Part shown: positions 1-8,389 of the stretch, in pieces
Layout: every line of letters starts with the position of its first letter
Numbering within the stretch: position 1 is the stretch's first letter
NCBI GenBank assembly: GCA_039191215.1
Contig: JBCCXT010000007.1
Span: 1 to 64,000 of the forward strand
From: HKCCE3408 sp039191215
Lineage (GTDB): Bacteria; Pseudomonadota; Alphaproteobacteria; Rhodobacterales; Rhodobacteraceae
Direction: 5' to 3'
DNA: 64,000 nt
Made by a program: the position numbers and the translations under genes
The notes under the pieces: generated by a model
What the model was told of the DNA's origin: nothing
Seen by the model: the letters and a program-made list of their open reading frames with translations, nothing else
The model's database searches: none

Positions 1-1
1 C

Positions 2-991
2 AAGACCCCGCGTGAGGTGACATGGATCATCGGCATGCTGATCTACGTGCTGATGATGGGCACAGCCTTTATGGGCTACGTTCTGCCCTGGGGTCAGATG
101 TCTTTCTGGGGCGCCACGGTGATCACCGGCCTATTCGGCGCGATCCCGTTCATTGGCCCAGCAATTGAGACCTGGCTGGTCGGTGGCCCGGCAATTGATA
201 ACGCTACGCTCAACCGCTTCCTAAGCCTGCACAAACTTCTGCCCTTTGTGATCCTGGGTCTGGTGATTGTGCATGTCTGGGCCTTCCACACCACCGGCAA
301 CAACAACCCCACAGGCGTCGAAGTGCGCCGCACCAGCCGCAAAGAGGCTGATGCCGATACGCTGCCGTTTTGGCCGTATTTCGTCATCAAGGATCTCTTC
401 GCGCTTGCGGTCGTGCTGATCGGCTTTTTTGCCATTGTGGGCTTTGTCCCCAATATGCTTGGCCACCCTGACAACTACATCGAGGCTGACCCGCTTGTGA
501 CGCCTGCGCATATCGTGCCGGAATGGTACTTCCTGCCGTTCTATGCGATCCTGCGGGCCTTCACCGATGACGTCTTCATCGTCCAGGTGGCGGGCTTTTT
601 CACCGGCGGCATTATCGATGCGAAATTCTTCGGTGTGGTAGCGATGTTCGGCGCGATCCTGGTGATGGCGCTGGCACCTTGGCTTGATACATCAAGCGTG
701 CGGTCCGGTCGCTTCCGGCCGATGTTCAAATGGTGGTTTTGGCTCTTTGTCGTCAACTTCTTCATCCTCACCTACGCAGGCGGCCAGCCCGCGGAAGGCA
801 TCTGGCCGACCGTCTCGCTGCTTGGCGCGTATTACTGGTTCGGCTATTTCCTGATCATCCTGCCGCTGCTGGGTGTGATCGAGAAGCCGCTGCCGCAGCC
901 CGATACGATCGAGGACGATTTCAAAGACCATTACGGCAAAGATGCGTCTGAGAAAGCATCTGGGTCCACCGCCGCATCGCCGGCTGAATAG
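2..991 (+). CDS. petB: Cytochrome b of the bc1 complex, C-terminal part (5' end outside window)
   Basis: Integral-membrane subunit of ubiquinol:cytochrome c oxidoreductase, carrying hemes bL and bH. The reading frame is open from base 2, so the N-terminus lies upstream of the window; about 329 residues are present. Seen: the stretch VLPWGQMSFWGATVITG, two histidines 14 residues apart in SLHKLLPF...IVHVWAFH (heme ligands of helix D), and the Qo-site PEWY motif in PEWYFLPFYAILR. Several further hydrophobic helices follow, then a short charged tail. The gene for cytochrome c1 begins 10 bases after its stop, the usual fbc/pet operon order; the Rieske gene would be expected upstream, outside the window. 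Confidence 0.97.
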   Translation, partial: KTPREVTWIIGMLIYVLMMGTAFMGYVLPWGQMSFWGATVITGLFGAIPFIGPAIETWLVGGPAIDNATLNRFLSLHKLLPFVILGLVIVHVWAFHTTGNNNPTGVEVRRTSRKEADADTLPFWPYFVIKDLFALAVVLIGFFAIVGFVPNMLGHPDNYIEADPLVTPAHIVPEWYFLPFYAILRAFTDDVFIVQVAGFFTGGIIDAKFFGVVAMFGAILVMALAPWLDTSSVRSGRFRPMFKWWFWLFVVNFFILTYAGGQPAEGIWPTVSLLGAYYWFGYFLIILPLLGVIEKPLPQPDTIEDDFKDHYGKDASEKASGSTAASPAE

Positions 992-1001
992 GATAGGATC
1001 G

Positions 1002-1769
1002 ATGATCAAGAACCGTATCCTTGCCGCGGTAATGGCGCTGAGCATGGCGCCTGCCGGGGCTGCATTTGCCGCAGGTGGCGCGGGCTATGTGGAGGATTAC
1101 CGTTTCTCCTTCGATGGCCCGTTTGGCACATTCGACGAGGACCAATTGCGCCGCGGCTTCCAAGTCTATGCAGAGGTCTGCTCAGGCTGCCACGGCTTGC
1201 AATACGTGCCCTTGCGCTCGCTCAGTAACGAGGGCGGCCCAAACTTTTCCGAAGACGAAGTGCGCGGCTATATCGAGCAGAACTTCATCGAAGTGTTCGA
1301 TGAGGACATGCAGGATTGGCGCATGGCGACGCCCAACGACTACTTCCCGGGTTCCAGCCTCTCAAACGCACCCGATCTCAGCCTGATGGCCAAGGCGCGG
1401 GCGCGCGGCGGCGCGGGCGCGGACTATATCGCGTCGCTGCTGACCCATTACAACGGGTCGGAACAGGAACAGGCCGGTGTCTTCCTCTACGGCAACGACA
1501 CCTATGGCGGCTATCTGGCAATGGCGCAGCCGCTTGACGACGGTTGGGTCGAGTACCAAGACGGATCGCCGAACGATCTGGAATCGATGTCCATGGATGT
1601 GGCGGCCTTTTTGATGTGGGCGGCCGAGCCACATATGATGGCGCGCAAACAGATGGGCTTCACCGCGATGCTGATGCTAACCGTTTTCGCCGTTCTGCTT
1701 TATCTGACCAACAAACGCATCTGGGCGCCGATCAAAGCACGCGCAAAGGGTGGCATGCCGGCGGAGTGA
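1002..1769 (+). CDS. petC: Cytochrome c1 of the bc1 complex
   Basis: Periplasmic, membrane-anchored c-type cytochrome passing electrons from the Rieske protein to soluble cytochrome c. 255 residues. The start at 1002 (MIKNRILAAVMALSM) gives a clean signal peptide ending near AFAAGG; the frame is open further upstream but would overlap petB. The heme-binding motif CSGCH lies at residues 60-64. A C-terminal membrane helix (MLMLTVFAVLLYLTNK) followed by basic residues anchors it. It follows petB after 10 bases and ends before a strong hairpin terminator, so it is the last gene of the operon. Confidence 0.97.
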   Translation: MIKNRILAAVMALSMAPAGAAFAAGGAGYVEDYRFSFDGPFGTFDEDQLRRGFQVYAEVCSGCHGLQYVPLRSLSNEGGPNFSEDEVRGYIEQNFIEVFDEDMQDWRMATPNDYFPGSSLSNAPDLSLMAKARARGGAGADYIASLLTHYNGSEQEQAGVFLYGNDTYGGYLAMAQPLDDGWVEYQDGSPNDLESMSMDVAAFLMWAAEPHMMARKQMGFTAMLMLTVFAVLLYLTNKRIWAPIKARAKGGMPAE

Positions 1770-1801
1770 TTAGCCAATCCGTGCCATCGCACTGATCGTG
1801 T

Positions 1802-1827
1802 AACAGCGTGCCGCACGGCGCGCTGTT
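1802..1827. terminator. Bidirectional hairpin terminator between petC and thiQ
   Basis: A near-perfect inverted repeat: AACAGCGTGCCG pairs with CGGCGCGCTGTT (12 pairs, one G-T) around a two-base centre, followed on the + strand by TCCTTTTG. It sits between the convergent ends of petC and thiQ, so it probably serves both. Confidence 0.75.
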
Positions 1828-1845
1828 TCCTTTTGATAAGGGTCG

Positions 1846-2535
1846 TCAAAGCCAGGGCAAAAGCGCGGGCGGCGGATCGGTGCGCAGAGTGTCAGCCGCG
1901 CCAAAGGCTGCGACACGCCCCTCAGCCAGCAGGCATAGATCAGTCACCAGCCCGTCCAGCCCGCGCAGCTCATGGGCCACCAAGATCAGTGTGATCGCGC
2001 GGTCTGTGCATAACGCTTCGACCAGACCCGCCATCTCGACCCGCAAACCGGGATCAAGGGCGGCAAAGGGTTCATCCATCACCAAGACCGGCTTGCCCTG
2101 CAAAAGTACGCGCGCCAGGGCCACCCGCGCGGCCTGACCGCCGGACAAATCCGCCGGTCTGCGCGGCCCAAACCCGGCCAGCCCGACCTGTGCCAGGCTC
2201 TCCTCGACCGCTGCCCAGTCGGCGGCGTTCAACCGCAGATCGGGCCGCTGACCCAACCCGACATTCTGCGCCACGCTCAGATGGGGAAAAAGATTGCCGT
2301 CTTGGAAGAGGATGCTGACGGGCCGATCGGCCACCTCGGCTTGCGTCACATCCGCACCACCGATCATGACCCGCCCGGCATCGGGCTGCACAAACCCAGT
2401 CAATACACCAAGCAAGGTCGATTTCCCCGCACCGGACGGCCCGATCAACGCCAAGCGCCGCCCCGCAGCAAGCGACAGTGACACCGATAGCTGAAAGTCG
2501 CCTTGACGCCTTTCGATCCCGTCCAACTCAATCAT
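1846..2535 (-). CDS. thiQ: Thiamine ABC transporter, ATP-binding protein
   Basis: ATPase subunit driving thiamine/TPP import. 229 residues, a normal length. Seen: Walker A GPSGAGKST near residue 33, ABC signature LSGGQ, Walker B VLVMDEP followed by FAALDP, and the switch histidine in LILVAHE. It overlaps the upstream permease gene by four bases (ATGA) and is the last gene of thiB-thiP-thiQ. The ATPase alone could serve any small-molecule importer; the specificity call comes from ThiB, ThiP and the TPP riboswitch. Confidence 0.93.
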   Translation of the reverse strand: MIELDGIERRQGDFQLSVSLSLAAGRRLALIGPSGAGKSTLLGVLTGFVQPDAGRVMIGGADVTQAEVADRPVSILFQDGNLFPHLSVAQNVGLGQRPDLRLNAADWAAVEESLAQVGLAGFGPRRPADLSGGQAARVALARVLLQGKPVLVMDEPFAALDPGLRVEMAGLVEALCTDRAITLILVAHELRGLDGLVTDLCLLAEGRVAAFGAADTLRTDPPPALLPWL

Positions 2536-4082
2536 CGGCGCCGTCCTGCACGGTCGAAAAGCCAGAAGAGCCCCAAGCTCAGCGCGATCAGCACCAATGC
2601 GGCGCCCGCGGCGTCATCTGTCCGGTAGCTGCCCATCAGCCGGTACATCTGCAGCGGCAATGTCGCATTATCGCCAAGCGAAAATAAAGCGATCACGCCG
2701 AGATCACCCGCCGACAGGGCCGCGGCAAGCCCCGCGCCAAAGCCGAGTGGCCGCGCCAGCCGGGGCAGAAGTGCGATCCGCCAGGTCGCCCAAGCCGACA
2801 GGCCAAGCGCGCGGGCCAAGCGCCCTTGGCTGGCCGCCGCCTCAGCCAAGGCCGGGCGCAGGCCGCGCAGCACGAATGGCAGGCTAACAATTGCATTGAC
2901 CAGGCCAGTCACCGGCAGGGCCAAAGCTTCGGGGCCGACATACGGGCGCAAGATTAAAAACAGGCCCGTGCCGATGACCAGAGGCGACACTGCGATGCCC
3001 AGAAAACTGACCGCCTCGCCGACGGCCTGGCGTTGCAGGCTGGCCACTGAGATCAACAGTGCCAGAAGAACGGCCAGAAGTGCTGATATCACCGCAAGCA
3101 CAAGCGATCTGAGCGCGGCCTCCCACACGACGGCTGGCAAGGTCAAGACGTCCGCTGCCCCGCGCGCAATAAGTGCTGCAAGTGGGGCCAGTAAAAAGGC
3201 TGCCGCGAGACCAATGGCCAGCACATCAACGACGCGCGACACGGGCCTGAGGCCCGGCCAGGCAGGAAGCGCCCGGTCAAGCCCTGTGCCCCATACCGGC
3301 GGCAGCGCCAGGCGGGCGACAAAAAGGCCCGCAGCCAAGCAGATCACCACCTGTACAAGGCCAAGTGCTGCGGCCCGGGCGAGGTCGAAATCGAACCGAA
3401 ATGCCTGATAGATGGCCAGTTCAACCGTGGTGGCCCGTGGCCCGCCGCCCAGGATTAGCGCCACAGCAAAGCTTGTCGTACAGATCAGGAAAATCGCGGC
3501 GAATGCCCCAGGCGCGATCTCCCGCAGAAGCGGCCGCTCAAAATGCAGCCACATGGCTCGGGCATCAAATCCGAGCGCTGCTGCCAGGCGCAACCGCTCA
3601 GCCGGGACGCGCTGCCAACCACCCAGGAGCAGCCGCACGGCAAGCGGCAGGTTCAAAAAGACATGCGCCAACAGGACACCTTCGAGCCCGAAAATCTCAA
3701 GCCTTGGCAAACCCAAGAATGCGGCCCCATCGCTGATCACACCGGCCCGCCCGAAGATCGCCAAAAGCCCCATCACGGCGACGATCACCGGCAGAATGAA
3801 CGGCGCGCCCATGAGCGTCAAAAGCGCCCCCCGTAGCGCAAAGTCGCGTCGCGCCAGCGCGCGGGCCAAGGGAATTGCAAGAGCCACGCTCAGCCCAGCC
3901 GATAGCGTGGCTTGCAGCAATGTGAACCGGATGGCCGCCCAATCGCCCGCTGTCAGACCGCCTATTCCCTTTGCGTTCAGCGCGACGGCAAAGAGCGGCC
4001 CGAGCGTCACCAGAGCCACCAGCCCGAGCGCGGCATAACCGGCCCGGGCTGCAGGCCTCAGCGGCTGAGCGCGCCGGCCCAT
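2532..4082 (-). CDS. thiP: Thiamine ABC transporter, permease
   Basis: Inner-membrane channel of the thiamine importer. 516 residues with many hydrophobic helices, arranged as two fused permease halves, as usual for ThiP and its iron-transporter relatives. The EAA-type loop that contacts the ATPase is visible in each half (around ALGFDARAMWLHFERPLL and ALGLSAWATWRIALLPRL). It overlaps the end of thiB by 25 bases and the start of thiQ by four, so translation of the three genes is probably coupled. Confidence 0.93.
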   Translation of the reverse strand: MGRRAQPLRPAARAGYAALGLVALVTLGPLFAVALNAKGIGGLTAGDWAAIRFTLLQATLSAGLSVALAIPLARALARRDFALRGALLTLMGAPFILPVIVAVMGLLAIFGRAGVISDGAAFLGLPRLEIFGLEGVLLAHVFLNLPLAVRLLLGGWQRVPAERLRLAAALGFDARAMWLHFERPLLREIAPGAFAAIFLICTTSFAVALILGGGPRATTVELAIYQAFRFDFDLARAAALGLVQVVICLAAGLFVARLALPPVWGTGLDRALPAWPGLRPVSRVVDVLAIGLAAAFLLAPLAALIARGAADVLTLPAVVWEAALRSLVLAVISALLAVLLALLISVASLQRQAVGEAVSFLGIAVSPLVIGTGLFLILRPYVGPEALALPVTGLVNAIVSLPFVLRGLRPALAEAAASQGRLARALGLSAWATWRIALLPRLARPLGFGAGLAAALSAGDLGVIALFSLGDNATLPLQMYRLMGSYRTDDAAGAALVLIALSLGLFWLFDRAGRRR

Positions 4083-5038
4083 CGCGCAATCGCCGCATCG
4101 CGGATGGCAGCCGCATCATCGGCGGGCAAAAGCAGCGCCTCCGCCGGTGCAATCAGCGTCTCGAACCCATCGGGCAGATCGGTGCCGGCGGCGGGATACA
4201 TCCAGTTTGTCGTAGGGATCACATCCTGAAAGCCGGGTGTCAGCATGAAGGCCATGAAGTCCCGCGCCAAATCGGGCACATCGGTGCTGGCAACGATACC
4301 GGCGACCTCGACCTGCATGTAATGGCCTTCGTCGAACGCGGCACTGTCAAAGCCGGCATCCGCTTCGGCAATCAGGTGGTAGGCTGGTGAGGTTGTGTAG
4401 CTCAGCACCATGTCAGCCTCGCCCTCCAAAAATAGGCTATAGGCCTCTGACCAGCCCGGCGTGACGGTGGCAACATTATCCGCCAGCGCCTGCCAGAGCG
4501 CCTCGGCGCCGTTGCCATAAGCGGCCTCAACCCACATCAACAGGCCCAGACCCGGGGTGGATGAACGCGGATCCTGGATCACAATGCGCAGATCACTATC
4601 GGCAAGCTCGGTGAAGCTTGTCGGCGCGTCGGCCAGGTCGGCGCGGTGGACAAAAGCGAAATAGCCCCAATCATAAGGTACAAAGATCGGGTCCGCCCAA
4701 GCGATCGGCAGCACCAGGCCGTCGGCTGCGGTGCCATGTGGCGCAAACAGCCCGGTCTCGGCCGCCGTGGCAGTCAGGTTGGTATCAAGTCCCAGCACGA
4801 TATCGGCCTCACTTGAGGCACCTTCGAGCCGTAGGCGCGACAGAAGCGCTGCGCCATCGCCAGCGGCGATCCATTCCACGTCACAGTCGCAGGTCGCCTC
4901 AAAATTCGCTTCGATCACGGGGCCGGGGCCCCAATCGGCAACGAAGCTTTCATAGGTGTAGATTGTCAGCGTTTGTGTATCCGCTTGCGCCATGCTGGCA
5001 CATGCCAAGATACCCGCAGCTAAGATGGTGTGTCTCAT
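4058..5038 (-). CDS. thiB: Thiamine-binding periplasmic protein
   Basis: Solute-binding protein capturing thiamine, TMP or TPP in the periplasm for ThiPQ. 326 residues with a signal peptide (MRHTILAAGILACASMAQA) and then TQTLTIYTYESFVADWGPG, the typical ThiB mature N-terminus. The GDGAALLSRLRLEG and LGLDTNL segments also fit the family. The start at 5038 has a strong GGAGG six bases upstream. First gene of thiBPQ, directly below a TPP riboswitch whose expression platform covers this Shine-Dalgarno sequence. Confidence 0.94.
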   Translation of the reverse strand: MRHTILAAGILACASMAQADTQTLTIYTYESFVADWGPGPVIEANFEATCDCDVEWIAAGDGAALLSRLRLEGASSEADIVLGLDTNLTATAAETGLFAPHGTAADGLVLPIAWADPIFVPYDWGYFAFVHRADLADAPTSFTELADSDLRIVIQDPRSSTPGLGLLMWVEAAYGNGAEALWQALADNVATVTPGWSEAYSLFLEGEADMVLSYTTSPAYHLIAEADAGFDSAAFDEGHYMQVEVAGIVASTDVPDLARDFMAFMLTPGFQDVIPTTNWMYPAAGTDLPDGFETLIAPAEALLLPADDAAAIRDAAIARWAGALSR

Positions 5039-5042
5039 TTCA

Positions 5043-5073
5043 CGCCTCCTTTGCGACGGGCAGAGAGGAGGCG
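5043..5073 (-). promoter_or_regulatory. Shine-Dalgarno sequestering hairpin of thiB
   Basis: On the minus strand, CGCCTCCT (5073-5066) is exactly complementary to AGGAGGCG (5050-5043), which contains the thiB ribosome binding site. The eight-pair stem with a 15-base loop can form just after the aptamer, which points to control of translation start rather than transcription termination. Seen directly; the ligand-coupled switch is inferred. Confidence 0.75.
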
Positions 5074-5083
5074 GAGCTGAGCC

Positions 5084-5170
5084 GCTACCTTCCCTCCGCC
5101 GGTCTTAACCGGTTCAGGTTCAACGGGTTCGCGTCTCGCATCTCAGACCTTGCGGCCACCCCGAGGTAGG
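5084..5170 (-). promoter_or_regulatory. TPP riboswitch (THI element) of thiBPQ
   Basis: Read on the minus strand, the conserved core is evident: CTGAGATGCGAGACGCGAAC, then GAACCTGAACCGGTTAAGAC, then CGGCGGAGGGAA, closed by a P1 helix CTACCT (5' side, near 5169) with AGGTAG (3' side, near 5085). These are the diagnostic TPP-aptamer segments. It lies about 46 bases upstream of the thiB start and should shut off expression when TPP is plentiful. Confidence 0.95.
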
Positions 5171-5230
5171 CTTTGTGTAGCGCCCGCAGCAGACCTTGGC
5201 AATCGGGGACCGAGCGGTTAACCGGGGTCC

Positions 5231-6343
5231 ATGTCACTCAATAGCTTCGGCCATCTATTCCGCTTTACCACCTGGGGCGAAAGCCACGGTCCCGCACTGG
5301 GCGCAACCGTTGATGGCTGCCCGCCGGGGATCGCTCTGTCGGAGGCTGATATCCAGGTTTGGCTGGACAAGCGCAAACCCGGCCAGTCGCGGTTCACCAC
5401 GCAGCGGCGCGAGGCTGATGCCGTGGAGATCCTGTCTGGCATCTTTGACGGGCTGACCACCGGCACGCCGATCCAGTTGATGATCCGCAACACCGACCAG
5501 CGGTCGAAGGATTATGGCGACATTGCCGAGAAATTCCGGCCCGGCCATGCCGATATCACCTATCACCAGAAGTACGGCCATCGCGACTATCGCGGCGGCG
5601 GCCGGTCGAGCGCGCGGGAAACGGCCGCGCGGGTTGCGGCCGGTGGCGTGGCGCGTGCCGCCCTTGCCGCCCTGGCGCCGGATCTGCAGATCACCGGCTA
5701 TATGGTCGGGATGGGCGCGCAAGAAATCGACCGCGCGGCATTTGATTGGGACCAGATCGGGCAGAATCCGTTCTGGGTGCCGGATGCCGCGGCCGTGCCG
5801 GTCTGGTCGGATTACCTCGATGGCCTGCGCAAATCAGGCGACAGTGTCGGTGCATTAATCGAAGTGACCATCCGCGGCTGCCCGCCCGGTCTGGGCGCGC
5901 CGATCTACGCCAAGCTTGATACCGAGCTTGCCGCGGCGATGATGTCGATCAACGCGGTCAAAGGGGTGAGCATCGGGGAGGGCCTGTCGGCGGGCCGCCT
6001 GACGGGCAGCGAAAACGCCGATGAGATTGTCATGGGCACTGACGGGCCGGAATACCTTTCGAACCACGCGGGCGGCATCCTGGGCGGCATCTCAACCGGT
6101 CAGGACATTGTGGTGCAATTTTCAGTCAAGCCGACATCGTCGATCCTGACCCCACGCAAAACGATCACGCGCGACGGTGAGGCGACAGAGATCGTGACCA
6201 AAGGCCGCCACGATCCCTGCGTTGGTATCCGCGCCGTGCCTGTGGCCGAAGCCATGGCAGCCTGCGTTTTGCTCGATCATCTGTTGCTGGACCGTGCACA
6301 AACCGGTTCGGTGCGTGGGGTAATCGGCCACAATTCATTGTGA
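5231..6343 (+). CDS. aroC: Chorismate synthase
   Basis: Converts 5-enolpyruvylshikimate-3-phosphate to chorismate with reduced FMN, the last shared step of aromatic amino-acid synthesis. 370 residues, the normal length. Motifs: MSLNSFGHLFRFTTWGESHG at the N-terminus, the GGGRSSARETAARVAAG signature, and GGISTGQDIVVQFSVKPTSS near the C-terminus. It is divergent from thiBPQ, and its start lies about 60 bases from the riboswitch, so the two promoters share a short region. No obvious operon partner downstream. Confidence 0.98.
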   Translation: MSLNSFGHLFRFTTWGESHGPALGATVDGCPPGIALSEADIQVWLDKRKPGQSRFTTQRREADAVEILSGIFDGLTTGTPIQLMIRNTDQRSKDYGDIAEKFRPGHADITYHQKYGHRDYRGGGRSSARETAARVAAGGVARAALAALAPDLQITGYMVGMGAQEIDRAAFDWDQIGQNPFWVPDAAAVPVWSDYLDGLRKSGDSVGALIEVTIRGCPPGLGAPIYAKLDTELAAAMMSINAVKGVSIGEGLSAGRLTGSENADEIVMGTDGPEYLSNHAGGILGGISTGQDIVVQFSVKPTSSILTPRKTITRDGEATEIVTKGRHDPCVGIRAVPVAEAMAACVLLDHLLLDRAQTGSVRGVIGHNSL

Positions 6344-6425
6344 ATATGACGGGATCCTCCCGCAAAGCCGCCCCATTTCCCGATTATGGTTACCGATGAG
6401 GGGAAGGTAATGTTTGAGGATTTCT

Positions 6426-7121
6426 ATGGCTCTTTCACTGTTTCTCAGCGAAGAAACCGGCGCCGTCACGGTTGACTGGGTTGTCTTGACCGCAGCGACC
6501 GTCGGGCTTGGACTGGCAACAAGCGTGGTTGTCGCATCCGGCGTGGGGAGCTTATCGAACGAAACGGCCGACGAACTTGAAGGCCAGACCATCCGGCAAT
6601 GGTTTACCCGTACGGCCGCTGTGATGGGGTTCGAGAATGGCCGCGGCAACTGGCTGGGCGGTGTCATCTCTGACGGCCCCTACGGCAATGTTCTGCGCGG
6701 CGGCGGCTCGGGCGGGTTGCAGTCGGCTCAAGGCAGTTTCAGCCTTGAAGGCGACCCGGCCTTCGCGGTTGCCACATTCGATATGCACGCAATCGACAGC
6801 TGGGATGGCGAGAACTTCCTGGTCTATGTCGACAACCAAGTTGTCGCCACGGCAAGCTTCGACCATTTCGGCGGTGACGGCCTGGAAGGGACCTGGGTGT
6901 CCGACAACCCCGACATAACTTTTTCGGTTCAGTCGACTTCGGCGCAAACGAATGTGGGCTACAACGGCGGCTTTGCCGATCAGAGCTTTCAGATGCAGGT
7001 CACCGTCGCCAATCCGAGCGATCAGATGACGCTTGGCTTCGGTTCGACGCTTGATCAGGGCGTGGATGACGAAAGCTGGGCTGTCGACAATATCTCGGTC
7101 GTCGGCGCCAGCAGCATTTAG
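6426..7121 (+). CDS. Pilin-like N-terminus fused to a beta-rich domain; paralog of next gene
   Basis: Unknown function, 231 residues. The start at 6426 is chosen for its GAGGA ribosome site at 6416; a TTG four codons earlier is also in frame. The N-terminus resembles Flp/type IVb pilins: a short polar head with EETGAVTVDWVVLTAATVG, then about 20 hydrophobic residues. The rest is acidic, glycine-rich and free of cysteine, and looks like a jelly-roll fold. Blocks FDMHAIDSWDGE, LGFGSTL and ESWAVDN recur in the protein encoded just downstream (7231-7965), so the two are tandem paralogs. Probably exposed outside the cytoplasm, anchored by or processed at the N-terminal helix. No other pilus genes are nearby. 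Confidence 0.75.
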   Translation: MALSLFLSEETGAVTVDWVVLTAATVGLGLATSVVVASGVGSLSNETADELEGQTIRQWFTRTAAVMGFENGRGNWLGGVISDGPYGNVLRGGGSGGLQSAQGSFSLEGDPAFAVATFDMHAIDSWDGENFLVYVDNQVVATASFDHFGGDGLEGTWVSDNPDITFSVQSTSAQTNVGYNGGFADQSFQMQVTVANPSDQMTLGFGSTLDQGVDDESWAVDNISVVGASSI

Positions 7122-7230
7122 GGGCTTGGCACGGGCGGCCGTTTATACAGTCTTGTTCCTAAATTTACATTCCCAGCTTGGCACTCCTTTGCTATCGATG
7201 AGGTTCTGGGGAACCTAGGATGCTGTTTAA

Positions 7231-7965
7231 ATGGTTGCTGGGAGATCCGCTCGCGCAGAATCTGCGGGCATCCGGGTCGACCGGGTCGTGGCTGCCGTTG
7301 CGATTTCGGTCTTGGCCTTGTCGATCTATATTGGCGTTCGCGCTGGCGTTGACCGGGCTGCGGGCAGCAATAGGCCGACTCTGGCCGGCATCCGCCTTTT
7401 GGCGCCCGACGACCGGCTTGTAACCTTCGAGGATTTCGAACTGGGCGTGCCCAGTTGGCAAGGCGCTGCTTTCGACCGCACGACGCCGGTTTTCGGCGGC
7501 ATGATGGGGCGCTTTGGCGGCACCGGCGGACAAGAGGCGCTCGCCCGAACCTATGTCATCCCCGAAGAGGCAGCTTATGTGATGGTGTCATTCCATCTCC
7601 ACGCCATTGATGATTGGGCGCTGGAAGATGTCATCGTCTTTGCAAACGGCATTGAGGTGCTGCGTCAAAGCTTCACCACGCGGCCTGATCTTGTTGGCCA
7701 GCAGCGCACGGAGGTGGCTGATGTGCCGTGGATCAGGGCGCAGCTTCGCACGATTCTGCGATCCGGCACGGAACGGGGATTTGCTGCGGACGGCCCGGCC
7801 ACGATGGACCAGACCGTCCTGGTGCGGTTGATCTTGACCGGCCCGCCAGAGGAATTTCGCCTTGGCTTTGGCGCGACCCTACCCGATAGCGGGACGGAAA
7901 CGGCAAGCTGGGCGATTGACAATCTTCAGATCGTCACGAGCCCCAGAGAGCCGCGATTGCGCTAA
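7231..7965 (+). CDS. Second pilin-like/beta-rich protein, paralog of previous gene
   Basis: Unknown function, 244 residues. The N-terminus AESAGIRVDRVVAAVAIS plus a hydrophobic stretch is a degenerate version of the pilin-like helix of the previous gene. The C-terminal domain shares HLHAIDDWALEDV, LGFGATL and ASWAIDN with it, which indicates duplication. The ATG at 7231 follows an in-frame stop directly; the ribosome site is weak (CTAGGA at 7214). An ATG at 7220 in another frame (MLFKWLLGDPLAQNL) leaves open that the first codons are misframed or that the N-terminus has decayed. Its stop overlaps the end of the convergent thioredoxin gene by four bases. Confidence 0.68.
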   Translation: MVAGRSARAESAGIRVDRVVAAVAISVLALSIYIGVRAGVDRAAGSNRPTLAGIRLLAPDDRLVTFEDFELGVPSWQGAAFDRTTPVFGGMMGRFGGTGGQEALARTYVIPEEAAYVMVSFHLHAIDDWALEDVIVFANGIEVLRQSFTTRPDLVGQQRTEVADVPWIRAQLRTILRSGTERGFAADGPATMDQTVLVRLILTGPPEEFRLGFGATLPDSGTETASWAIDNLQIVTSPREPRLR

Positions 7966-8375
7966 GCAACCGCGCGGTCGAGCAGCCCAGCAATGGCGTT
8001 GCGGCGCGTATCCGCTACCAGGCGACCCAATTCGCGCTCCCCACGCAAAAGCACAAGTGTGGAGCGGCGCGGCACGGCCAGCCTGCTGGCAAGATCACCC
8101 CGGCCATAGCTGTCCCAATCGACCTTCACGAAAGTAATTGCCGTGTCATAGGCCGGGTTGGCCTGGCGCAACTCATCCATGACGCGTTCCTGACGGCGGC
8201 ATGTCGAACACCAGGTGGCGAAGAAATCGGCCAGAACCGTCTCGCCCGCGGCCAGGCGTTCGTCAACCAGGCCAGGTGCGTAATCGATCCAGCCAGAGGC
8301 CTGCGCCAGGCCCGGGGCCAATGTCAGGCCAGCAGCAGCCGAGGTGGACAGGCAAAAGGTACGGCGGGTGATCAT
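7962..8375 (-). CDS. Exported thioredoxin-fold protein
   Basis: 137 residues. Signal-peptide-like N-terminus MITRRTFCLSTSAAAG with twin arginines (possible Tat export), then a thioredoxin fold with active site ATWCSTCRRQE (CxxC) and a VKVDWD strand. The start at 8375 has GGAG eight bases upstream; an in-frame TTG six codons earlier is less likely. It lies 14 bases after ccdA on the same strand, which suggests that CcdA passes electrons from cytoplasmic thioredoxin to this protein for periplasmic thiol reduction (cytochrome c maturation or protein repair). The exact substrate cannot be read from sequence. Confidence 0.85.
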   Translation of the reverse strand: MITRRTFCLSTSAAAGLTLAPGLAQASGWIDYAPGLVDERLAAGETVLADFFATWCSTCRRQERVMDELRQANPAYDTAITFVKVDWDSYGRGDLASRLAVPRRSTLVLLRGERELGRLVADTRRNAIAGLLDRAVA

Positions 8376-8389
8376 GAGGTCATCTCCGG

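Noticed and set aside
7175..7192. Sigma-54-like promoter (TTGGCAC...TTGCT) before the second pilin-like gene
   Set aside because: The distance between the GG and GC elements is one base too short for sigma-54.
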